Shown: in pieces, positions 27,107 through 35,950 of the stretch
Numbering within the stretch: position 1 is the stretch's first letter
Layout of the letters: each line of letters begins with the position of its first letter
Assembly: GCF_017939705.1 (NCBI RefSeq)
Contig: NZ_JAGKSQ010000001.1
Span: 62,001 to 126,000, forward strand
Origin: Halalkalibacter suaedae
GTDB taxonomy: Bacteria > Bacillota > Bacilli > Bacillales > Bacillaceae_D
Direction: 5' to 3'
DNA: 64,000 nucleotides
Program-made: the position numbers and the translations under genes
Notes under the pieces: generated by a model
Seen by the model: only the letters and a program-made list of their open reading frames with translations
Told to the model about the DNA's origin: nothing
The model's database searches: none

Positions 27107-27934
27107 TCATTCTTTGCGAAATAACCCAAAAATCCCTGCCGTTTCAATGATATTTGTAAATGCCTCAGGATCAATTTCCTTTATTATCTGCTTTAGCTCA
27201 TATAATTCATAACGTGTGATAACGATCATCAAAATTTCCTTATCGTCTGCTGAATATCCACCTTTAGCCGGGATTCGTGTAACACCCCTTGTTATACGCT
27301 CGTAAATGGCCTTTATGAGTAATTCCGATTGTTTCGTGACAATCATTGCGGTTAACTTCACATGTCGCGTATAAATCGCATCAATGACGCGTGAGGAAAC
27401 ATACAAGGTGACAAGTGTGTAAAGTGCCTTCTCAGGATCAAATAACCATCCTGATGTTATCACAATTATACTGTTAAGTGCGAAGAAATATATTCCAACT
27501 GGACGATCACTAAATCTCGAAAGCACTAGTGCAACAATATCAAGTCCACCTGAAGAAGCCCCCCATTTCAAGGTTAGTCCAGCACCAACGGCAAGTAGCA
27601 CACCACCAAAAACCGCATTCAACAAAATATCAGGAGAGAATTGCCAAACTGGAAGAGCCTCTAGAAAGAATGTTGTTAGGACAACATTTAAAAAACTGTA
27701 AATAGTAAAGCTTTTCCCGATTTTCATCCAGCCAAGAATCGTGACTGGAATATTCAGTAGCAATAAGATAATCCCTGTTGAAATCGGTAAGACTGTAGCT
27801 AGTAATTGTGATATCCCTGTAAATCCACTAGCAAATACATTAGCTGGTATTAGAAAAAAGTTCAATGCTGCTGCAATAATAAATGCACCAGCAATATTAA
27901 TAATTACTTTTTCAGCTTCTTTTCTTAACTCCAT
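27107..27934 (-). CDS. YitT family membrane protein with DUF2179 domain
   Basis: A 275-residue protein. The first 190 residues carry five to six transmembrane segments (IIAAALNFFLIPANVFASGFTG signature near the start); the last 80 form the cytoplasmic DUF2179 domain (TAMIVTKQSELLIKAIYERI ... EAFTNIIETAGIFG). The function is unknown; transport is inferred. It starts right at the stop of the upstream hydrolase gene. The pairing of yitT-like and yitV-like genes is also seen in B. subtilis. Confidence 0.9.
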   Translation of the reverse strand: MELRKEAEKVIINIAGAFIIAAALNFFLIPANVFASGFTGISQLLATVLPISTGIILLLLNIPVTILGWMKIGKSFTIYSFLNVVLTTFFLEALPVWQFSPDILLNAVFGGVLLAVGAGLTLKWGASSGGLDIVALVLSRFSDRPVGIYFFALNSIIVITSGWLFDPEKALYTLVTLYVSSRVIDAIYTRHVKLTAMIVTKQSELLIKAIYERITRGVTRIPAKGGYSADDKEILMIVITRYELYELKQIIKEIDPEAFTNIIETAGIFGLFRKE

Positions 27935-28702
27935 TTAGGAAACCTCATCGTTGGATAAATGACGTTCAAACCACTCTATTGACGATAGAACAGCTTTTCT
28001 TGAGACTTTGTGAGCAGTTCGCTCCTCTGACAGGAATTTCAAGTGCTGTGGATGATCTTGATATCTGCTTTCGAGTTCTTGATATAACTTCTCCGAAAAT
28101 GGATATGGTACAACCTGATCCTCTTTTCCATGCCATATCAGGAGCGGTCTTCCATCGAGCTTGTCAAATTGTTCCGATAAATCAAATGGTTTAATTTGAC
28201 TAAGAACATGGTTCTTCATTGACTCGACATCTAATCCCCTATTTTCAACAATCGAAAGCTGAGCATTCATAAATGCTTGGTAATACGCTGTTCCCATAAA
28301 GGACACGGCTGTTTTAATCCAATCGTATGTCGCTAGGGCACCGTACATCGTTATGGCTCCCATCGATGTACCGATAACACCAATTTGATCATCAATAAGT
28401 CCTCTTCTTTTTAACTCTTCTTTCATACCTTCAAGTTCTTTAATTGAATTAATTACAATTTCCCAGAATTTCAGATCACGGTCATTCTGATCATTTTGTC
28501 TTTCCCCGTGGTGTAGAGCATCTGGTAGGATGACGCGGAATCCTTTTTCTGCCAACAAGTAAGCAATATGTAGATTATGTTCCTTTGCACTTGTATAGCC
28601 GTGAAAAAAGAAAATCGTTGAAAGCTCCTTATCCTCACTTCCTCCCTTTACTACATGTAACGAAGGAACGCCACCTATTGATTCATTTGTTATTAAAATC
28701 AT
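27935..28702 (-). CDS. Alpha/beta-hydrolase, YitV-like esterase
   Basis: A 255-residue serine hydrolase. It has the oxyanion HGY segment (IFFFHGYTSAKEHN), the nucleophile elbow GTSMGA, an aspartate in HGKEDQVVP and a C-terminal histidine (RTAHKVS). All triad positions are present, unlike the YjaU-type protein at 4809. Probably a cytoplasmic carboxylesterase of unknown substrate. First gene of a yitV-yitT-BsuPI unit. Confidence 0.9.
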   Translation of the reverse strand: MILITNESIGGVPSLHVVKGGSEDKELSTIFFFHGYTSAKEHNLHIAYLLAEKGFRVILPDALHHGERQNDQNDRDLKFWEIVINSIKELEGMKEELKRRGLIDDQIGVIGTSMGAITMYGALATYDWIKTAVSFMGTAYYQAFMNAQLSIVENRGLDVESMKNHVLSQIKPFDLSEQFDKLDGRPLLIWHGKEDQVVPYPFSEKLYQELESRYQDHPQHLKFLSEERTAHKVSRKAVLSSIEWFERHLSNDEVS

Positions 28703-28765
28703 TTAAACACCTCATCACTAATCTTTTTCCTTATTATAGCATTTCCATTTTCCATATAAAAACTC

Positions 28766-28811
28766 AAAGCACAACAAAAGAGTCGCATTAGCGACTCTCT
28801 TGTTGTGCTTT
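28766..28811 (-). terminator. Long terminator hairpin overlapping a gene end
   Basis: Stem of about 20 bp (AAGCACAACAAGAGAGTCGC and near-complement) with a 4-base loop containing the stop codon of the 28788 gene; T run on the minus strand follows. Confidence 0.85.
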
Positions 28812-29054
28812 GTTATAATATTCAACACTCGTTAAGGCACCTTCACTAACCATTTTATTATCTGCATAATCATATGGTCTAGAATGTCCTATCGATTTCT
28901 TTTCCACTTTATCCTTTACAGGTGTATGGCTCAAATAACTTCTTACCTGTCTATATTTGTTGCGAAGCGATTGACGGAGCTCTTCATTTCGTAATAATAA
29001 AGTCGTTGTTCCTGCTGCACTTGCGACAAATACTAACGTCTTTTTCATTTTCAT
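28788..29054 (-). CDS. Small protein with N-terminal membrane-like segment (88 residues)
   Basis: Starts at ATG behind GGGGAG. An alanine/threonine-rich hydrophobic segment (TLVFVASAAGTTTLLL) is followed by a basic amphipathic stretch (RNEELRQSLRNKYRQVRSYL) and a polar tail. It could be a membrane-anchored small protein. I do not recognise the family. Its stop lies within the loop of the terminator. Confidence 0.75.
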   Translation of the reverse strand: MKMKKTLVFVASAAGTTTLLLRNEELRQSLRNKYRQVRSYLSHTPVKDKVEKKSIGHSRPYDYADNKMVSEGALTSVEYYNKAQQESR

Positions 29055-29175
29055 GATTATCTCCCCTTCATTTAATACTTACTTATCTATTCCCACAAGC
29101 TGTTTTTCTAAACATTTATAGGATTTGATGAAAAAGGATACTCTAAAATAAGACTTAAATGAAAGAGGTGATTGT

Positions 29176-29307
29176 ATGTCTCGCACTGGTGATAACAACA
29201 AGAAGAAAAAGGATAATAATGCTTTAAACCATCAAAAAAATGAGCAAGCTTTAGACAACGCTCGTCACGGGAAGCACACCTACTCTAAGAAAACAGATCA
29301 TCTTTAA
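29176..29307 (+). CDS. Small basic protein (43 residues), unknown
   Basis: ATG behind AGAGGTGAT. Sequence MSRTGDNNKKKKDNN... ending HGKHTYSKKTDHL: very rich in Lys, Asn, His and Asp, no hydrophobic residues to speak of. Such proteins in Bacillus are often spore- or stress-related, but I cannot assign a family. A terminator follows at once. Confidence 0.65.
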   Translation: MSRTGDNNKKKKDNNALNHQKNEQALDNARHGKHTYSKKTDHL

Positions 29308-29312
29308 AAAAG

Positions 29313-29360
29313 AAGAGGATGTTTGCGGGACGGTCGTTGACCATTTGCAAACATCCTCTT
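29313..29360. terminator. Bidirectional terminator
   Basis: 14-bp perfect stem AAGAGGATGTTTGC/GCAAACATCCTCTT with an inner GGTC/GACC stem. It lies between the convergent 29176 gene and the rhodanese gene. Confidence 0.88.
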
Positions 29361-29365
29361 ATTCA

Positions 29366-29743
29366 TTATTTTTGCTTCAATTCTTTGCTATCCTTGACAA
29401 TCCATTCGGGTCCTGTCTGCACATCCCCCGTCCAAGCAAGCATACCACCAGAATAGTTCATTACATGTTGGAAACCTTGTTCCTTCATATATAAAGAAAC
29501 ATTTTGACTGCGTCCTCCACTTCGACAAATAAAAAGATATGTTTGTTCTTTATCCATTTCATTTGCAAACTGCGGAATTGTATTCATCGGAATCAAAGGG
29601 ATACCAGGAATATGACCTTGATCATATTCATCAAGTTCACGTACATCGATAAAAACAATGTCCGATTTCTTCTCCAACAATGCCTTTAATTCGTCCACTT
29701 CAACTTGCTTAATACCATCTTGTTCAAAAGTCAAATCGTTCAC
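29366..29743 (-). CDS. Rhodanese-domain protein
   Basis: A 125-residue single-domain rhodanese. Signatures: FIDVRELDEYDQGHIPGIPLIPM and the active-site loop CRSGGRS with the persulfide cysteine, followed by GGMLAWTGD. Likely moves sulfur as a protein persulfide in the cytoplasm; the partner is unknown. Ends at the bidirectional terminator. Confidence 0.93.
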   Translation of the reverse strand: MNDLTFEQDGIKQVEVDELKALLEKKSDIVFIDVRELDEYDQGHIPGIPLIPMNTIPQFANEMDKEQTYLFICRSGGRSQNVSLYMKEQGFQHVMNYSGGMLAWTGDVQTGPEWIVKDSKELKQK

Positions 29744-29781
29744 CTCTTTCTAAATTAACATACAAACTTATTCGGTTCATG

Positions 29782-30867
29782 TCAATCAACTGGTTTGCTA
29801 CGTAACCCCCATAGTCTATAGGAATGAGAAACAATGACTTTTCCTACTGCATATGTAGGAACAGCTAATAATAATCCCAGCACCCCTGCAAATTGCCCTG
29901 CAACTAACAATAACAAAATAATTGTTAAAGGATGTATATCTAGTTTCCGTCCCATCACCTGTGGTGAAATTAAGTTACTTTCAATCTGTTGAACGATCAG
30001 AACGGCAATAATGACGAATAAGGCCATTAGCGGCGAGTCAAGTAATCCGACAATTAACCCTGGGAATGTTCCAATCCACGGACCGACAAATGGAATAACA
30101 TTTGTAAACATAGCCACTAGAGCAAGCACAAGTGCATATTCGATCCCTATAATTCGATACGCGATATACATTAATATACCGACACAAACACTTACAATGA
30201 TTTGTCCTTGTATATATGAACTAAGTGCATTGTCCATATCTTTTAAGATACGTTCTCCTTCATGTCTTTGCTTATTCGGTAGCAATCGTAACACTTGTTT
30301 CGGTGCTTTTTCCCCTTCTTTTAGCATGTAAAAAAGAATGAAAGGTATAATTACTAAGATAATGATCACATTCGCAATAAAACCTAAGAAACTCGCAATA
30401 TTTGAACCAATTGTTGAGGCAATTTCATTCAAGTATTCAGCAAAATCGGTCGTGATCCGTTCAATTGAAAACGTTTCTCCTTGTTGGAATCTTGATATGT
30501 ATTCATTTTCTTGCAACTCTAAAAACATCGATTGAATTTCTCTTATAAAATAAGGCATGTTACGAACCAGACTGTTAAATTGCTTTTGAAGCTCAGGACC
30601 GATCAAAAAGATAAGAATTGTAATTAGGGCAATCGCTCCTAAATAGAGAATTAGAATCGATAAGCCTCTTGGAATCCATCTTGATAATAAATTAACAAAA
30701 GGACGTAATAAATAAAATAATACTCCCGCTAAAATGATCGGTGCAAATAAGGTCTGCACAAAAACAACAATAGGCATGAATACCCAATCAATGAGAGTAC
30801 CTAGGTAAATAACTAGAAAAACCATAATAAGCCCGAGTAATATTCTAAACCAACGACTTTTTAACAT
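29782..30867 (-). CDS. AI-2E family transporter (PerM-like)
   Basis: A 361-residue membrane protein with about seven to eight hydrophobic segments and the family signatures LRPFVNLL, PFILFYMLKEG and GPWIGTFPGLIVGLLDSP near the C-terminal third. Members include TqsA-like and sodium/proton antiporter-like proteins; substrate cannot be told here. Its start is not linked to another gene and it ends 38 bases upstream of the rhodanese gene. Confidence 0.9.
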   Translation of the reverse strand: MLKSRWFRILLGLIMVFLVIYLGTLIDWVFMPIVVFVQTLFAPIILAGVLFYLLRPFVNLLSRWIPRGLSILILYLGAIALITILIFLIGPELQKQFNSLVRNMPYFIREIQSMFLELQENEYISRFQQGETFSIERITTDFAEYLNEIASTIGSNIASFLGFIANVIIILVIIPFILFYMLKEGEKAPKQVLRLLPNKQRHEGERILKDMDNALSSYIQGQIIVSVCVGILMYIAYRIIGIEYALVLALVAMFTNVIPFVGPWIGTFPGLIVGLLDSPLMALFVIIAVLIVQQIESNLISPQVMGRKLDIHPLTIILLLLVAGQFAGVLGLLLAVPTYAVGKVIVSHSYRLWGLRSKPVD

Positions 30868-31035
30868 TTAGACTCTCCCCTCCTTAAGTAAATTATACGA
30901 GTATTATACCATTTTCATCCATAGGAATCTTAACTTAATTGAACAATCCCTATATTTTGTTAAAGAGATTTCTACACACAAGAGATCCTTTCTGAAGTAT
31001 AATTTCATAGTATTTCAAAGAATTGGGGTGTAGAT

Positions 31036-32415
31036 ATGTCCTCTACAAAAAAAAACATTAGAAATCTTTCTCTCTTTGCCTTAACTTGGCCAATATTTAT
31101 AGAAATCATGTTGCATATGATCATGGGGAATGCTGATACATTAATGCTCAGTCAGTACTCCGATGATGCCGTAGCAGCTGTTGGCGTAGCTAATCAAATC
31201 TTAATGTTTGTTATCGTCATGTTTGGTTTTATCGCGACCGGTACTAGCGTTCTCGTTGCTCAATTTCTAGGGGCAGATCAAGAAATAGAATCTGGCAAGG
31301 TGGCCGTTGTATCAATTGCCGCAAATCTCGTTTTAGGAATCCTATTAGGAATCTTTCTTATTTTCGCTGGACCAAAAGTATTACTCGCAATGGGATTACC
31401 TGAAGCTCTTCTTCCTCAAGCCAGTATGTATTTGATGATTGTTGGTGGATTCTCTTTTCTCCAATCTGTTTTTATGACCATCGGTGCGATATTAAGAAGC
31501 TATCAGTTTACAAAAGATGTCATGTACATCACCATTGGGATGAATATATTAAATATACTTGGAAACTATTTATTTATTTTTGGTGCTTTGGGCTTTCCTG
31601 TTTTAGGAGTGACAGGTGTTGCCATTTCTACAGTAGTAAGTCGAATCATTGGTCTACTTGTGATTTGTTTTATTCTACACAAAAGGATTAAAAACAATCT
31701 GCCATTTTCATTTTTGTTTAAGCGGTTTCCCAAAAGACAATTACGTGATTTGTTAAAAATAGGAATCCCTTCTGCTGGTGAACAACTTTTCTATAATGGT
31801 TCACAACTTATTATCACCTATTTCATACTTAAAATTGGTGCTGAGGCATTAACGACCAAGGTCTATGCACAAAACATTATTATGTTTGCCCTTCTTTTTG
31901 GGATTGCAATCGGACAGGGCACACAAATTATCGTAGGCTATCAAATTGGAGCACAGCAAATTGAAGCAGCCTATAAAAGATGCATTCGAAGTTTAAAAAT
32001 GGCTATTGTCGTTTCTATTCTTCTATCAGGTATTTTTTATCTAGTCAGCAATCCCATTTTGCATATTTTTACTGATGACAAGGAAATTGTTGCATTAGGA
32101 AGCCTGCTTATTTTATTAAATATCATTTTAGAGCCAGGTCGTTCCTTTAATCTCGTCGTCATTAATTGCCTACGAGCAGCGGGCGATGTAAAATACCCTG
32201 TCTATCTCGCAGTCCTGTCAATGTGGGGAATAAGTATCCCAGTTGCCTATTTCTTTGGTATTTACCTTGAATGGGGACTTGTTGGGATCTGGATGGGGAT
32301 GATTGCTGATGAATGGTTGCGAGGATTCCTCATGCTAATGAGGTGGAAAGGCGGAAAATGGCGTCAGATGGCCTTTGTTCAATCAAAGAAGGAAGAGAGT
32401 GCTCTCTCATCTTAA
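31036..32415 (+). CDS. MATE family efflux transporter
   Basis: A 459-residue protein with 12 transmembrane segments in two homologous halves (each with a PxxGEQ/ P-type helix; for instance GIPSAGEQLFYNGSQ). Cation-coupled export of cationic drugs or metabolites is the usual role. ATG behind GGGGTG, divergent from the AI-2E gene. Confidence 0.93.
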   Translation: MSSTKKNIRNLSLFALTWPIFIEIMLHMIMGNADTLMLSQYSDDAVAAVGVANQILMFVIVMFGFIATGTSVLVAQFLGADQEIESGKVAVVSIAANLVLGILLGIFLIFAGPKVLLAMGLPEALLPQASMYLMIVGGFSFLQSVFMTIGAILRSYQFTKDVMYITIGMNILNILGNYLFIFGALGFPVLGVTGVAISTVVSRIIGLLVICFILHKRIKNNLPFSFLFKRFPKRQLRDLLKIGIPSAGEQLFYNGSQLIITYFILKIGAEALTTKVYAQNIIMFALLFGIAIGQGTQIIVGYQIGAQQIEAAYKRCIRSLKMAIVVSILLSGIFYLVSNPILHIFTDDKEIVALGSLLILLNIILEPGRSFNLVVINCLRAAGDVKYPVYLAVLSMWGISIPVAYFFGIYLEWGLVGIWMGMIADEWLRGFLMLMRWKGGKWRQMAFVQSKKEESALSS

Positions 32416-32477
32416 AAATTACTCTATGACTTTCTATGGTTTTCATGTAGAATTTATAAGAAGGAGGAGGAATCACT

Positions 32478-33125
32478 ATGAAAAAACGACTATCTATCTC
32501 TCTATTAACTCTATTCTTACTTTTCCTCACGGCGTGTGGTCAAGGTGAGAGTCAAGTCGAGCAAGAAGAACCACTTATAAGTGGAAATGATACTGAGGAT
32601 GTAACATCAGAGCAAAGCGAAGTTGAAGGAAATGAAAATGAAGTGCCTGCCGAAGAGTCCTCAGAAGAAGAGTTGAATACAGAAGGATCTGCTGTTGAAG
32701 AGCCTGAGTCACAAACAATACATTTATTTTTCTCTGATGATCAAGTAATGGATATGTATTTCGTTGAACGTTCTGTTGAATCTGACGCAGAACAACCATT
32801 GCAAGAAGCGTTAGAACTATGGATTGCAGGGCCAACGGAAGAAGGATTAGTATCACTTGTTCCAGAAGACACGACAATTCAAAGTGTTGAGATTATTGAT
32901 GGCACCGCACATGTCTCATTTTCTGAAAATATACTAGAAGCTCAAGTAGGATCTGGTACAGAAGAAATGCTACTCCAGCAAGTTGCCCTAATCATGGAGC
33001 AATTCGGCTACCCAAAAACACAGCTTCTTATTGACGGTGAGGTAAGACCACAATTTTTTGGTCATATTGATACAAGTCAGCCAATCGTTGCTGACTCACC
33101 AGATAACTACGAAAAGAAAGAATAA
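32478..33125 (+). CDS. GerMN-domain lipoprotein
   Basis: A 215-residue lipoprotein (signal ending LLFLTACG). After a strongly acidic linker (32-80, rich in Glu, Asn, Ser) comes one GerMN domain: IHLFFSDDQVMDMYFVER, ALELWIAGP, LVSLVPEDTTIQSVEI and VSFSENI. The domain is named after GerM, a B. subtilis sporulation/germination lipoprotein with two copies; here there is one. ATG behind AAGGAGGAGG. Confidence 0.92.
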   Translation: MKKRLSISLLTLFLLFLTACGQGESQVEQEEPLISGNDTEDVTSEQSEVEGNENEVPAEESSEEELNTEGSAVEEPESQTIHLFFSDDQVMDMYFVERSVESDAEQPLQEALELWIAGPTEEGLVSLVPEDTTIQSVEIIDGTAHVSFSENILEAQVGSGTEEMLLQQVALIMEQFGYPKTQLLIDGEVRPQFFGHIDTSQPIVADSPDNYEKKE

Positions 33126-33131
33126 CCTAAC

Positions 33132-33177
33132 AAAGGTCACTGAAAAGGTCTGGTTTATGCCTACTTCAGTGGCCTTT
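33132..33177 (+). terminator. Terminator after the GerMN gene
   Basis: Imperfect 13-bp stem AAAGGTCACTGAA/TTCAGTGGCCTTT, 20-base loop, then TTCTTTT. The arm sequence GGCCACTGAA recurs in the hairpins at 35152 and 35309. Confidence 0.75.
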
Positions 33178-33391
33178 TCTTTTACCTTTTTTATGTTTTT
33201 TCAATCTAAAGTCGAACGGTCAGCTCCACAGATCTTTGGTTTCAGTTTTAATATAATAGTTAATAGCCCTCCTAAAAAAATATCCCGCTAATCACTATTG
33301 AGAGACTCTTCCTTTTTTCTACTATTTTTCTTGTTCTTCTATCTATGGTATGATCATTCGGTACAAATGAATAGAATTGAGGGATTATGTA

Positions 33392-35149
33392 ATGAAAACC
33401 GTCGTTACGACGCTAAATGCTAAATACATTCACACCTGTCTTGCCCTTCGCTGTTTGAAAGCTTACGCTGAACCGGAATTTCCAGTTGAAATGGTTGAAT
33501 ATACAATTAAGGATCCAGTCATGAATATCGTTTCCGACCTATATGAGCGCAAACCCGATGTGATTGGTTTCAGCTGTTATATTTGGAATATCGAAGAAAC
33601 AACTAAAGTAATTAACATGCTTAAAAAAGTTCTACCTAAAACTAAAATTGTGATCGGTGGCCCTGAGGTTTCATATGACTCAAGAGAATGGCTTGAGCAG
33701 TTACCAAATGTTGATTTCATCGTCATCGGTGAAGGTGAAGAAACCTTTAAACATTTGCTTGAAGAGATTTCAACAACTCAAAAATACCATATGGTGTTTG
33801 GACTTGCTTATCGTAAAGAGGACGAAATTATTATTACTGCCCCACGTCCAAAGCTAAAGCTAGATGAGCTTATTTCTCCTTACCGTTTTCCAGAGGATAT
33901 TGATGGTTTATCAAAACGAGTAACCTATTTTGAAACAAGTCGTGGTTGCCCTTACAGTTGTCAGTTCTGTCTTTCATCAATAGAAGTTGGGGTACGCTAC
34001 ATTAATATTGAGCAAGTAAAAGCAGATCTTCTCTATCTAATTGAGAGCGGAGCAAAGCTAATTAAATTCGTTGATCGAACATTTAATATTAAACGTGATT
34101 ACGCTCTTGAGATATTTAAATTCTTAATTGAGAATCATCAACAATGTGTGTTTCAATTTGAGATTACGGCTGACATTATGCGGCCAGAGGTTCTGCAATA
34201 TTTGAATGATCATGCTCCAAAGGGGATCTTTCGATTTGAGATTGGCGTTCAATCAACAAATGATGCAACAAATGAACTTGTCCAAAGACGCCAGAATTTC
34301 GAGAAATTAACACGAACTGTTACGATGGTTAAAGAGGGCGGAAAAATTGATCAACATTTAGACTTGATTGCTGGTTTGCCGGAAGAAGATTACCAATCTT
34401 TCCGAAAAACATTCAATGACGTATTTGCCTTGAGACCTGAGGAAATGCAACTTGGCTTTTTAAAGATGCTTCGTGGGACAGGCCTACGTCTACGTGCCTC
34501 TGATCATGACTATGTCTATATGGATCACTCTCCATACGAGATTCTTGAAAATAATGTCCTTACCTTTGATGAGATTATTCGTATGAAAAGAGTCGAAGAT
34601 GTATTGGAGAAATATTGGAATGATCATCGTATGAATCGTACAGTTGAATATCTCGTCAAGTATGAGTTCGACTCAGCATTTGATTTCTTTCAATTATTTG
34701 GTGATTATTGGGATCAGCAAGGCTGGTCAAGAATAGGTCATCAACTTGAAGACTTATTTACTAGGCTACATCAATTTTTAAAATCAAACGGAACCAGAAC
34801 TTCTCTTTCTACAATTGAAGGTATTATGATGATTGACTTTTTTGATAATCAAAAGCTGAAACCACGTAAAACGTGGTGGCCTTTCTCCTTAGGTAAACAA
34901 GAGCAGGCTATGTATTTATCACTCATTGCCGAAAATCCAGAGCTCGTCTCTGAGGATTTCGCTGAATTGAATTTGAAAGAAAAGGACCTACACAAGCATA
35001 CAATGATTGAGAAGATATCATTCAAGTTGACTGAAAATGGTTACGAAGATGAAGCAAGTCTGCTACTTGCACACTTTGATCCAAAAGCAAATCAATCTAG
35101 AATTTATACAATTCCACTTAAGAATATGTATCAACCTCAAGCAAAGTAA
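33392..35149 (+). CDS. B12-binding radical SAM protein
   Basis: A 585-residue protein. An N-terminal cobalamin-binding-like Rossmann domain (1-130; VIGFSCYIWNIEETTKV, VIGGPEVSYD) is followed by a radical SAM barrel with the cluster motif CPYSCQFC near residue 190 and a C-terminal DUF4080-like region. Members are predicted methyltransferases or tailoring enzymes; the product is unknown. I place the start at ATG 33392 behind TTGAGGGATT, not at the TTG five codons earlier which is part of that site. Stands alone. Confidence 0.92.
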   Translation: MKTVVTTLNAKYIHTCLALRCLKAYAEPEFPVEMVEYTIKDPVMNIVSDLYERKPDVIGFSCYIWNIEETTKVINMLKKVLPKTKIVIGGPEVSYDSREWLEQLPNVDFIVIGEGEETFKHLLEEISTTQKYHMVFGLAYRKEDEIIITAPRPKLKLDELISPYRFPEDIDGLSKRVTYFETSRGCPYSCQFCLSSIEVGVRYINIEQVKADLLYLIESGAKLIKFVDRTFNIKRDYALEIFKFLIENHQQCVFQFEITADIMRPEVLQYLNDHAPKGIFRFEIGVQSTNDATNELVQRRQNFEKLTRTVTMVKEGGKIDQHLDLIAGLPEEDYQSFRKTFNDVFALRPEEMQLGFLKMLRGTGLRLRASDHDYVYMDHSPYEILENNVLTFDEIIRMKRVEDVLEKYWNDHRMNRTVEYLVKYEFDSAFDFFQLFGDYWDQQGWSRIGHQLEDLFTRLHQFLKSNGTRTSLSTIEGIMMIDFFDNQKLKPRKTWWPFSLGKQEQAMYLSLIAENPELVSEDFAELNLKEKDLHKHTMIEKISFKLTENGYEDEASLLLAHFDPKANQSRIYTIPLKNMYQPQAK

Positions 35150-35151
35150 AA

Positions 35152-35189
35152 AAAGGCCACTGAAAACCAAATGGTTTTCAGTGGCCTTT
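35152..35189 (+). terminator. Terminator after the radical SAM gene
   Basis: 17-bp perfect stem AAAGGCCACTGAAAACC with complement, 4-base loop AAAT. Confidence 0.92.
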
Positions 35190-35230
35190 AAGCAATGAGC
35201 CGAACCGTTGCATTCTCTTAAGCCCTGCTA

Positions 35231-35280
35231 TGATTGGGTTTCTCATAGCAGCCGTACAACGTGTCTAGCCATTGCTACTC
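35231..35280. repeat. About 50-base dispersed repeat, copy 1
   Basis: Matches 40814-40863 at roughly three bases in four; the best block is TTTnTCATAGCAGnCGT and AGCCAnTGCT. It lies in the 800-base gene-free stretch 35150-35950. Confidence 0.45.
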
Positions 35281-35308
35281 CCTTGAATCTGCTCAAATGG
35301 ACTTTTTC

Positions 35309-35361
35309 AGTGGCCTCTGCAAATGTGAAGGATGAGATCCCACACAGTGAAGGAGGCCACT
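35309..35361. repeat. Inverted repeat AGTGGCCTC/GAGGCCACT
   Basis: 9-bp arms 35 bases apart, sharing the GGCCACT core with the two terminators at 33132 and 35152. Probably a decayed copy of the same hairpin. Confidence 0.5.
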
Positions 35362-35380
35362 AATAAACGTCACTTTTTGA

Positions 35381-35475
35381 GTTGGTGTTTGGAGTGAAAA
35401 TAGGAGACAGGAAAAGATGACCCATATTATGGATGATCTTTTCCTGTCTCCTTCTTTATTTTTTCACTTTTTCGT
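35381..35475. repeat. Long hairpin element, copy 2
   Basis: 17-bp perfect arms AGGAGACAGGAAAAGAT with complement around CCATATTATGG, matching 19495-19580 including flanks (GTTTGGA upstream, a T-rich tract with TTTTTC downstream). Confidence 0.75.
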
Positions 35476-35639
35476 TTTTTAGGTCTATGTTTCTGAACTT
35501 ACATGCCGAAAAGACCTGCACTAGAGGATTTTTCGTAACCTATATAGTTTCTTTCATTAGATTCAATATTTCTTTGACAGCTATTAGAACAAGAAACTGC
35601 GTGGTTACCTCAGCTGCACCTACTACCTTTTGACAAGAG

Positions 35640-35900
35640 GATAGAGTTTCATCCTCGTCGTTTGAGTTAGGCTTGTTCGGAGCGACTTTTTACGACCGCT
35701 TTTTTTAAATACCAAAAACCTGTCGCCCGTCTCGCTTCGCAAGACCTGGTCGACAGGTTGAAAGTTTGACGATATCAAACTTTTCACTACCTGAAAAATG
35801 AACACTTTCAGTGACCTCGCGAAGCACGAGGATGCTCACCGGCTTCCCGCGGAAAGCGAAGTATATTTCAGGAGCGGTGTTCGCCACACTATCTAGATTT
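35640..35900. repeat. Cluster of nested palindromes
   Basis: Gene-free DNA with serial inverted repeats: GAGGATn8ATCCTC, AACCTGTCG...CGACAGGTT enclosing GTCTcgcttcgcaAGAC, GAAAGTTTGAcgataTCAAACTTTTC and CCTCGcgaagcaCGAGG. It ends in a GCGGAAAGCGAAGTATATTTC segment. GC content is higher than the surroundings. Looks like a composite of extragenic palindromic elements. Confidence 0.6.
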
Positions 35901-35950
35901 GTTCGGGTTTTCTTTCGGTTGAGATACTTTTAACTCAGTCTTCTTTTTCT

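Noticed and set aside
35623-35887. Two 60-codon open frames on the minus strand
   Set aside because: Both lie in the nested palindrome cluster and overlap each other; no ribosome site or family.
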